Source of the DNA: Oegoconia quadripuncta
Lineage: Eukaryota; Arthropoda; Insecta; Lepidoptera; Autostichidae
Direction: 5' to 3'
Assembly (NCBI GenBank): GCA_949316235.1
Contig: OX438757.1
Location: 14,998,657-15,062,656 of the forward strand
DNA length: 64,000 nucleotides
A model generated the notes under the pieces. It searched no databases and had not been told where the DNA came from. It worked only from the letters and a program-made list of their open reading frames with translations. The position numbers and the translations under genes are program-made. Within the stretch, counting starts at the first letter, position 1; every line of letters starts with the position of its first letter. Positions 60,001-64,000 of the stretch are shown in pieces.

Positions 60001-62380
60001 ATCACCACGATTTCCTGTTCGTCAGCCAAGATTGTGTGAATGAAATCGGATTTCTGCTTACTATGCTGGAGCAGCTCTATAAGGCTGTCAAGTGATGTTA
60101 CAGAATTGAGACATTGATAAGCTATTATACAAATTCAAAGTGATGACCTGTTTAGTGGTTAGAAACACTGTCTGCTATAACAAAGTAGCGTTTTCGAATC
60201 CCGCTAGGGGCATATGTTTTAGAATACCGAATGTGTACCCGTGTAGTGGGATATATTCATTTATAATATTTATGTTTAAAAAAATTTATTGTGTAGTTAT
60301 ATCAACCATCGGATATCCATATCAGAAGTCTGGTTGCTTTGTATGGAACTAGTAGATGGCGCTGTGCGTATGTCCAAGGATATTTATTTTTATAAGTTAC
60401 CTACGCTTTTTTAATGAGGTTCCGGGAACATTCAAAATTTACCTTTCAATAAATTTTGGACTATCATTAAACGGAAACTATGTTCAAAAGCCTACTATAA
60501 AAGTTCTAACTTTTCTTCAGTCAATTATTTATTTTTCTTTCCTTTGTCGAATCGTAAATTGGAAAAACACTGTATTAGTCTGTGAGAGCGACCACATTCA
60601 CGACCATGACCTTGAACCAAAATATACTCAAGTATATTTTGGTTCATCATATATTTAACTAGGTAATTAAAACTAAAAATCCCGACTGCATATTTTGTAT
60701 TTTGCGAGCGCCATGTTGGATCCTTGCCATGTAATGTATCCTATGACGCTCAGGGGAGCGAGATGAATTCAACGACACTTCAAAATCGGTCACGCCGTTT
60801 AGGCTACAAGAGGTAACATAGAAATCTAAACATACATATACACAGTCGAAAAACATAACCCTTCAGTCTATGGCAGTCGGTTAATAAATTGGATTGATTT
60901 CTTAAACTTACCCCAAAACATCGATCCCAAGTTGACAAACCACTACCAACAACATTTCACCCGCTTTATCCCCAACCAGCATTGAATGGTTCATGGCGCC
61001 CATGAGCAAAGCGAACCACTGGTTAAGAACTTCCACTAGTCTTGAAGCTACGCAGCCTTTGACATCTAAATTATCCGGTTGGTAGGTTACTAGAGCGTGC
61101 AGCACTAAAGCGCTGGATAGAATGGTGTTGGGATTGGTGTTAATACGAGGTGCTAATGCGTTTAGACAGGCTAGGAGTTGGACAGCGCTGTAAGCGCTTT
61201 GGTGTGATAACGGCGGGGTGGTCTCGTGGGTGGTTATGCTGTAAAATGAAAAAAGATTGATAAGTGTGTTTAAATGAGAGTACTGTCTCTAAAGATTGAG
61301 ATTCAAACATTTTTTTATGCACTTGGCCTCAATCACACCTGATGTTAAGTGAAGATGAGGTCGAAGGTGGAAGCCCGGAAACCCCAACACATTTGGGGGA
61401 CTGGCTATCTTATCTCTGTCAACCGGAACACAACAATGCTATTAACATTGCTGCTTGGCGGCAGATTTACATACGATGGTGGTAGCTAGCCAGACGGACA
61501 TTTAAAATGCCCTACCACCAACTAAACCGAGTACTTAAACATGTACCCCGCTGGGGATCAAACCAGCGGCCTCCGAATCGTAAACCCAATGTTGTTCACA
61601 TTAAGCCACGGAGGCGGTGGAAACAATTATTTTTAATAAAATAATTCAAAATGATGAAAGTGGAAACCAAACCAGCGGCCTCCGAATCGTAAACCCAATG
61701 TTGTTCACATTAAGCCACGGAGGCGGTGGAAACAATTATTTTTAATAAAATAATTCAAAATGATGAAAGTGGAAACCATGTATGGTATGAGAATGAGGAT
61801 TCCAGCAACAATTGGCGCCAGAATTCTCACTTAAAATAACTCTTCAACTACAGTGGCACAATTTTTTTCCTTAGGGCACTATTTGGCACAAATTCAGCAG
61901 TTTTTTGACATTGTCAAAATGGCTGAATTCCACTGTGTGAATGAATTCTAGCATCACCTAGCATCACGCACGTCCATGGCTCATTTATAGTGAATGTCTT
62001 CAAATCGTCCAGTACAACAACAACAACAACAAAATATTCTTTATTGCACAACAATAAGAAACATAACAACGATAAATAAGAAAAAGGGGATAGTACAATT
62101 TAGCGGCCTTATCACTAAAACTATCTCTTCCATGCAACCTTTGGGTTAGGACTACTTCTCTTTGACACTCAGGCTGGATCCGCCCTTGATTTCTCCCATC
62201 TCAACTTACCCGTTCAGTAAATCACACAGAAAATGCAAGCATGCATCGACAGCCGCGTGCAGTCCGCTCCCTGCGTAGTGAGCCAGCGCACGCAAGACAG
62301 CTGTCATCGCATGAGCTGCGTGTTCCTCCGCGAAAAACCGTCGCTTACGCCATAGCAGTCGCAGACATGATAGAATGGAT
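47647..62380 (-). CDS. C-terminal 849 residues of a large helical-repeat protein, 13 exons
   Basis: Thirteen minus-strand exons join in phase: 62380-62210, 61238-60912, 60084-59931, 58871-58711, 57551-57425, 56665-56571, 56384-56270, 54671-54492, 52759-52510, 52015-51797, 50898-50759, 49093-48866, 48030-47647. Every border has AG/GT and every pair of adjoining phases fits; the total is 2,551 nt, one leftover base plus 850 codons including the TAA stop. The protein is rich in Leu, Ala and Val in amphipathic helices, with no signal peptide or membrane segment, as in armadillo/HEAT solenoids. The tail is Lys/Glu-rich. No catalytic motif is visible. The first exon starts mid-codon with no usable Met, so the N-terminal part lies right of 62380, outside the window. 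I do not recognise the family with certainty: rotatin (Ana3, centriole assembly) or a Nup188/Nup205-type scaffold would fit the fold and the size. Introns hold only repeats. Confidence 0.85.
48866..49093 (-). CDS. Helical-repeat gene exon
   Basis: 228 nt, 76 codons, phase 0 on both sides. Acceptor ATAATTTCCAG, donor GTGAGT. Starts [18 protein letters not shown] and ends [10 protein letters not shown]. Confidence 0.84.
49149..49480 (-). mobile_element. SINE family D, full length
   Basis: T-run, ACACAACGGGTTGGTACCTG, GGCGGCAGATTTAGATAAGA, GGGATCGAACCCGCGACC and GAGCCACGGAGGCG. A 4-base gap near 49364. Confidence 0.85.
49484..49635 (+). mobile_element. 5S-rRNA-derived SINE, partial
   Basis: CTTGGATGGGTGACC is the 5S box-C-like sequence; then GCGTTTTAATAC, TTCTTCGGAGGGCACGTC and CTAAAGTCGGTGGCCTGCAG, CTGTCAGGTGGCCACTA. 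Directly abuts the head of a family D SINE. Confidence 0.65.
49641..49790 (-). mobile_element. Possible LINE 3' end
   Basis: TTCAAATTCAAAAAATGCTT at one end and CAAGAAACTCGAG at the other match a repeat type common in Lepidoptera; reversed it would end in (AATTTG). Confidence 0.35.
49842..50110 (+). mobile_element. SINE family B, full length
   Basis: GTTTGGTGTAGTGGTCAGAA, GGTCGCGGGTTCGAATCCCG and GACCTAGACGGCGCTGTGTG, (ATT)n tail. Intronic. Confidence 0.85.
50483..50738 (+). mobile_element. SINE family B, near full length
   Basis: GTTTGGTGTAGTGGTTC lacks about 11 bases of the head relative to the 28571 copy; tail (ATT)n ends about 20 bases from an exon border. Confidence 0.85.
50759..50898 (-). 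CDS. Helical-repeat gene exon
   Basis: 140 nt. Acceptor TGTGTTTTAG, donor GTACCT. Reads [18 protein letters not shown] and ends [18 protein letters not shown] of family B lies about 20 bases beyond the donor. Confidence 0.83.
50970..51210 (+). mobile_element. SINE family A, full length
   Basis: GACGACCGATTGGTGTAGTG, GCGGGTTCGAATCCCGCG, body to TTGGTGTAAGTGTTCGAAAT and (ATTT)n. The cleanest copy of the family here. Confidence 0.9.
51797..52015 (-). CDS. Helical-repeat gene exon
   Basis: 219 nt. The acceptor ATTTTCTTCCAG has the best pyrimidine tract of three in-phase AGs; the donor is GTGAGT. Reads [18 protein letters not shown] and later [16 protein letters not shown]. Phase 1 on both sides. 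Confidence 0.83.
52085..52165 (+). repeat. Dispersed repeat, family K
   Basis: AACCGACTACAAAAAGGAAG and GATTCTCAATTCAG, as at 60-140. Confidence 0.5.
52175..52480 (+). mobile_element. LINE ORF C-terminus, decayed
   Basis: Encodes [20 protein letters not shown] and, after frame breaks, [18 protein letters not shown], the tail of an RTE-type LINE; reversed relative at 3930-4205. Confidence 0.65.
52510..52759 (-). CDS. Helical-repeat gene exon
   Basis: 250 nt between TAATTTTAG and GTAAGT. Starts [18 protein letters not shown], then [18 protein letters not shown] and ends [12 protein letters not shown] plus one base. Among the most protein-like stretches in the window. Confidence 0.87.
53030..53302 (-). 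mobile_element. SINE family D, old copy
   Basis: GAGGCCGAAGGTGGAAGCG, AATGCCCTACCACCAACCAA and GGGGATCGAAGCCGCGACC; many substitutions. Confidence 0.75.
53398..53729 (-). mobile_element. SINE family D, full length
   Basis: T-run, CACAACGGGTTGGTACTTGA to GAGCCACGGAGG; lies 95 bases from the older copy in the same orientation. Confidence 0.85.
53875..53950 (-). repeat. Family H repeat fragment
   Basis: GGGGACAGGTTCTGCGCCAT and ACAATCGGTTAAGCAGTTTC. Confidence 0.45.
53961..53992. repeat. Snapback hairpin at a SINE C 3' end
   Basis: 13 bp arms ATAGGCTTCCCTC/GAGGGAAGCCTAT, 6-base loop; the sequence is the normal family C 3' end turned back upon itself. Confidence 0.8.
54000..54306 (-). mobile_element. 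SINE family C
   Basis: GTCCACCACGCTGGCCCAGT to the head GGAGACCACGTCTTAACCGC. A (TTGA)n block of about 30 bases interrupts the head at 54275. Confidence 0.75.
54308..54465 (-). repeat. Dispersed repeat, family H
   Basis: GAAGATATTTAGCTTTAAAC and GGAAATCGGTTAATG, reversed family H. Confidence 0.4.
54492..54671 (-). CDS. Helical-repeat gene exon
   Basis: 180 nt, 60 codons. Acceptor ATTACATAG, donor GTGGTA (a second GT three bases on would add one Val and keep phase). Contains [18 protein letters not shown] and [16 protein letters not shown]. Confidence 0.82.
54990..55450 (-). mobile_element. LINE C-terminal fragment in an intron
   Basis: Encodes [20 protein letters not shown] and [20 protein letters not shown], a block commonly found at the end of insect non-LTR ORFs (Cys/His cluster). 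A stop follows KDNLCG, so it is dead. Confidence 0.7.
55812..55930 (+). repeat. Dispersed repeat, family G
   Basis: TAATATAATAAATGCGAAAG, CTCTTGACGCCTAAACGGCT and GATGAAATTTGG; opposite orientation to the 33394 copy. Confidence 0.55.
55935..56255. mobile_element. Possible piggyBac-like end fragments
   Basis: CAACGCGAGTACCTAACGGGTTAA and CACCTTGTTAAAGGGTTAA both carry GGG next to TTAA, but face the same way, so no complete element is formed. CGTTGCCGTATGGCAACG at 55925 is a palindrome. Confidence 0.3.
56270..56384 (-). CDS. Helical-repeat gene exon
   Basis: 115 nt after a T-rich tract and CAG; donor GTGAGT. Reads [18 protein letters not shown], then a Pro-rich turn (SFTPPPY) and [10 protein letters not shown]. 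Ends in phase 0. Confidence 0.82.
56571..56665 (-). CDS. Helical-repeat gene exon
   Basis: 95 nt. Acceptor AATGTTTCAG, donor GTATTT. Reads [17 protein letters not shown] and ends SLLIY plus AT, phase 2. The Met here is internal, not a start. The donor was chosen because only this phase joins the next exon in frame. Confidence 0.75.
56905..56936. repeat. Snapback hairpin, 2-base loop
   Basis: 15 bp perfect arms ATCCTTTGTATGAAA/TTTCATACAAAGGAT. Confidence 0.85.
56942..57175 (-). mobile_element. 5S-rRNA-derived SINE, best copy
   Basis: Reversed, 57165-57111 reads GCGAAGTTAAGTAATGTCTG, CGGCGCGGTCAGTTCGTGGG and TGGGTGACC, which follows the 3' two-thirds of insect 5S rRNA through box A, the intermediate element and box C. 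Then come CATTTTAATACGAG, CGTGCTTTGGAGGGCACGG, CGGTGGCCTACATGGGTGGC and GACTATCAGGTGGTCA, shared with the other two copies. SINEs with 5S heads are the SINE3 class. Confidence 0.75.
57425..57551 (-). CDS. Helical-repeat gene exon
   Basis: 127 nt between TTGATTTCAG and GTAACT. The first base completes Arg, followed by [17 protein letters not shown] and ending CARDIH in phase 0. Charged, helical, no recognisable motif. Confidence 0.82.
57875..58020 (+). repeat. Dispersed repeat, family H
   Basis: AAAACAGTTTTAAAATATTT, GAAACGGCTTAACCAATTTT and a short (AC)n near 57957. Confidence 0.5.
58255..58610 (-). mobile_element. LINE-associated C-terminal domain in an intron
   Basis: Open for over 110 codons: [36 protein letters not shown], then [19 protein letters not shown]. 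The pattern [10 protein letters not shown]...[14 protein letters not shown] is widespread after non-LTR reverse transcriptases in animals. It is not spliced into the host gene: neighbouring exons join without it. Also seen at 23640-24030. Confidence 0.65.
58711..58871 (-). CDS. Helical-repeat gene exon
   Basis: 161 nt between AAATTTTAG and GTGAGT. Reads [18 protein letters not shown], then [16 protein letters not shown] and ends LPHVQML plus two bases of a split Arg codon. Phase 0 in, phase 2 out. Confidence 0.85.
59227..59543 (-). mobile_element. SINE family C, full length
   Basis: ATCATCATCATCAGCCCGTA tail, CCCACGCTGGCCCAATGCGG, CACGATGTTTTCCTTCACCG and head AACCGCTGAGCCACCGACGC with B-box GGGAATCGAACCCGG. 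Confidence 0.85.
59931..60084 (-). CDS. Helical-repeat gene exon
   Basis: 154 nt. The acceptor is CACTTGACAG and the donor GTAGGC. Reads [18 protein letters not shown], then [16 protein letters not shown], ending ELLVFVK in phase 0. The acceptor is weak in pyrimidines; it was chosen because it is the one that keeps phase with the neighbouring exon. A GT-AG-compatible open frame also continues a little further upstream. Confidence 0.75.
60146..60390 (+). mobile_element. SINE family B, old copy
   Basis: CTGTTTAGTGGTTAGAAACA, TTTTCGAATCCCGCTAGGGG and AACTAGTAGATGGCGCTGTG; lies close to an exon border at 60084. Confidence 0.75.
60613..60646. repeat. Snapback hairpin, 2-base loop
   Basis: 16 bp perfect arms TGAACCAAAATATACT/AGTATATTTTGGTTCA, intronic. 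Confidence 0.9.
60680..60850 (-). repeat. Dispersed repeat, family J
   Basis: GCGAGCGCCATGTTGGATCC, GTCACGCCGTTTAGGCTACA and GAGGTAACATAGAAATCTAA; reversed relative of 11556. Confidence 0.5.
60912..61238 (-). CDS. Helical-repeat gene exon
   Basis: 327 nt between a TTTTACAG acceptor and a GTAAGT donor. Contains helices such as [16 protein letters not shown] and [20 protein letters not shown] and ends CQLGIDVLG. Its leading C completes the GG of the previous exon to Gly, and it again ends on GG. Confidence 0.85.
61311..61618 (-). mobile_element. SINE family D
   Basis: CCTCAATCACACCTGATGTT to AAGCCACGGAGGCGG; a short gap at 61373 and a B-box changed to GGGGATCAAACCAGCG. Confidence 0.8.
61561..61778. 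repeat. Perfect 109 bp tandem duplication
   Basis: AACCAGCGGCCTCCGAATCG at 61561 and 61670, identical through GCCACGGAGGCGGTGGAAAC, TTTTTAATAAAATAATTCAA and AAAGTGGAAACC. It joins the tRNA-like head of the SINE with 47 bases of flank. Lies in an intron. Confidence 0.95.
61798..61990. mobile_element. One-ended copy of the 5444-6134 element family
   Basis: ACTCTTCAACTACAGTGGCAC, GGGCACTATTTGGCACAAAT, TTTTTTGACATTGTCAAAAT and TAGCATCACGCACGT follow the right end at 6040-6134. Confidence 0.5.
61995..62190 (-). mobile_element. LINE 3' end with (CAA)n tail
   Basis: ACAACAACAACAACAAC at 62014, then AATATTCTTTATTGCACAAC and AATTTAGCGGCCTTATCACT. Reversed it ends GTGCAATAAAGAATATT like the other LINE ends. 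Confidence 0.55.
62210..62380 (-). CDS. Helical-repeat gene, first visible exon
   Basis: 171 nt, preceded by the acceptor CTCTCTCCAG and followed by the donor GTAAGT. Reads [16 protein letters not shown] and then Ala/Leu-rich helix ending [10 protein letters not shown]. It begins with one base of a split codon and ends on GG, phase 2, so an upstream coding exon must lie outside the window. Confidence 0.82.
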
Positions 62381-62524
62381 CTGGAGAGAGAACATGGTTG
62401 GGTTAGTGCGGAAGTGACTCTCATTCAATTAAAGCATATAATCTCATATAATTAAAAATAACAACAACTTAGTAACTTATTAGTAATCTGTGACAACGCG
62501 CCCAAGTGAAAACGCGACACCAAT

Positions 62525-63090
62525 TGTAGCATATGGGTTGGTGGTAGGGCATTTTAAATGTGCGCCTATCTAAGGCCCGTATTAATAAACCACTCTCAAT
62601 ACAAGTCTTGAGGCTGTATCACCCGAGATGCGTCTTAAGAAGTTGACGCTATCTCAAGCTCCGTGCTAATTTATAAATCAATCTTGAGGTCTACTCAGCT
62701 GAGATCACTTTTCAAGTATTCGCCTCAGCGGCGAATGAATGATAGTCTTGAGTTTCGTTTATTAATTCGCGCACCTCTCAAGTGAGTACTGCTTGAGTAT
62801 GCACGTGCTTTTCAGGTCTCAAATTAGATTTATTAATCAACACGTTTACTTGAGACCAGTCACAAGACTGTTCTCAATCTTGAGAATGGTTTATTAATAC
62901 GGGCTTTTATCTGCCGCCAAGTAGCAATGTTAATAGCACTGTTGTGTTCCGGTTATCAGAGATAAGATAGCCAGTCCCCCAAATATGTTGGTGTTTCCGG
63001 GTCAGAACGCTTCCACCTTCGATCTCATCTTCACTTAACATCAGGTGTGATTGAGGTCAAGTATACCAACTCGTTGTGCATAAAAAAAAA
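62525..63090 (+). mobile_element. SINE family D split by a MITE
   Basis: GGGTTGGTGGTAGGGCATTT at 62535 breaks off at 62573 and resumes at 62906 with TTATCTGCCGCCAAGTAGCA through GTTGTGCATAAAAAAAA. Confidence 0.8.
62574..62904. mobile_element. CTTGAG-rich MITE, 331 bp
   Basis: Ends GGCCCGTATTAATAAACCA and TGGTTTATTAATACGGGC, preceded by TAA. Between them CTTGAG occurs six times and CTCAAG twice, with further near matches. No coding potential. Half copies lie at 13360-13475 and 13522-13670. Confidence 0.8.
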
Positions 63091-63184
63091 TAAAAAAATT
63101 GAGTTGTCAAGGCTACCGTCAACCCTCTAAATTTATCACGTGACCACTGGGATGTCGTGCGTGTATAAACTCACACTAATTATT

Positions 63185-63370
63185 ACCCGACTACGGCGAA
63201 GCAAAAACGAGGGTAATGTATTCAACGCATCTGTATGTATGTTTCCACTTAAACGCCTCAGCCGATTTAGACAAAATGAAGTGTCGTTGGATTCATAGTA
63301 GTCTGGGGAGTGGCATAGGATATACGTAGTCATGAGTAATCCAATATGGCGGGCGCAAGCAGCCATTTTG
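63185..63370 (+). repeat. Dispersed repeat, family J
   Basis: CGACTACGGCGAAGCAAAAA, CGCCTCAGCCGATTTAGACA and CCAATATGGCGGGCGCAAGC. Confidence 0.5.
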
Positions 63371-63399
63371 TCACGCTTGGCAACAAATAATTCCAGGAC

Positions 63400-64000
63400 C
63401 CCATCGAGATAAGTTAAAATCTCGATATAATAAAATCATAAACATGTACCTACATATCAATGTATAAATAAAAAAATCTCGACTAACGGCTAACTAACCC
63501 GAAATAACTCAATTGTTTTAGGCCAAAGTCTATATGTAGATACAGTTTCTAGTAATAAATGTTACGTCTTGCCATTTTTGGCCCGGAATGCTAAATATGA
63601 TATGTGTATAACCTACACAAACACATCAAAGGTCTATAAATGTCCACTAATGACTCCCTCCCATGGAGTGATTTGCATCAGTTTCCGTGGGATTTGCCTT
63701 AATCGTCATGCTGGACAGGCGGGTTCGTTATTGTAGATTTTTTGGGAGCTCCGCACTAATGACGATGCTACCCATCAATGGTCAATACTTACCATCGTTT
63801 AGTCGCATTGGTCGTAGTCGTTGTATGTATAGGTATGGGCGTGCCTCAAGTTTCATTTCTGAGACCATTTTTGTTACTTATCTAATTAAACTAAAATAAG
63901 TATTTATTTTATTTTAATCGTTGGAAAAATTATAACTAAGTGCATAGTGAAATTAATTTCAAAAAGCCATTAGCAAGTTTTCACATATAGATATTATGTC
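63400..64000. other. No gene seen
   Basis: Probably still upstream intron of the helical-repeat gene. No exon with acceptor and donor in the required phase was recognised. Confidence 0.35.

Noticed and set aside
59895..60095. Plus-strand 66-codon frame
   Set aside because: Antisense to the phased exon 59931-60084, which has consistent splice signals on the minus strand.
61140..61322. Minus-strand open frame over the 61.2 kb exon border
   Set aside because: Different frame from the phased exon; shadow of the real exon and the intron.

Overview
This is a eukaryotic, AT-rich, repeat-dominated window. It is most likely from a moth or butterfly. The reasons are inferential: several tRNA-headed SINE families with GATGATGAT-type tails, 3' LINE ends carrying (TATTG)n, (GATT)n or (CAA)n tails, the dispersed 'CCGCGACTTCGTCCGCGTGG ... 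TTTCGCATTTATAATATTAGT' repeat, a TTAA-flanked piggyBac-like element, and a small-exon gene with compact introns. There is no bacterial organisation: no operons, no Shine-Dalgarno sites, no long ORFs.

One gene is well supported. Thirteen minus-strand exons between 62380 and 47647 join with GT/AG borders and unbroken reading phase into the 849-residue C-terminal part of a leucine-rich, all-helical (ARM/HEAT-like) protein, ending in TAA at 47647. The 5' part lies to the right of the window. I cannot name the family with certainty; rotatin/Ana3 is the candidate I would test first, Nup188/Nup205-type proteins second. Its introns hold SINEs, LINE fragments and a tandem duplication. The first AATAAA downstream of its stop lies inside a non-autonomous piggyBac-like element. 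Two further minus-strand exon candidates (45188-45294 and one ending at 41771) may belong to a second gene running leftwards.

Region by region: 1-7 kb is mostly unassigned AT-rich DNA with repeat pieces and a 0.7 kb element with 120 bp inverted ends. At 7.1-7.95 kb a 5S-rRNA-derived SINE is split by a Harbinger-like MITE. 8.4-14.5 kb holds SINE families A, B and D, several nested. At 17.1-17.9 kb there is a 104 bp tandem repeat with alternating A/B units. At 19.2-19.7 kb a SINE sits inside another SINE. At 24.4-26.1 kb lies a 1,666 bp mariner-like foldback element, a near-perfect palindrome around a remnant of transposase. At 28.6-29.05 kb there is another nested SINE pair. At 34.4-35.0 kb there is a cluster of GGATAGATGCC motifs in both orientations. 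At 37.1-38.4 kb lies a decayed LINE reverse transcriptase, at 44.0-44.15 kb two adjacent hairpins, at 46.4-47.5 kb the piggyBac-like element, and from 47.6 to 62.4 kb the helical-repeat gene. 62.5-63.1 kb has a SINE split by a MITE packed with CTTGAG/CTCAAG motifs.

No coordinated multi-gene system is visible. The most informative structures are the foldback mariner, the 5S-derived SINE with its internal MITE, the two-unit satellite, the MITE-supplied poly(A) signal, and an unusual number of perfect short snapback hairpins.
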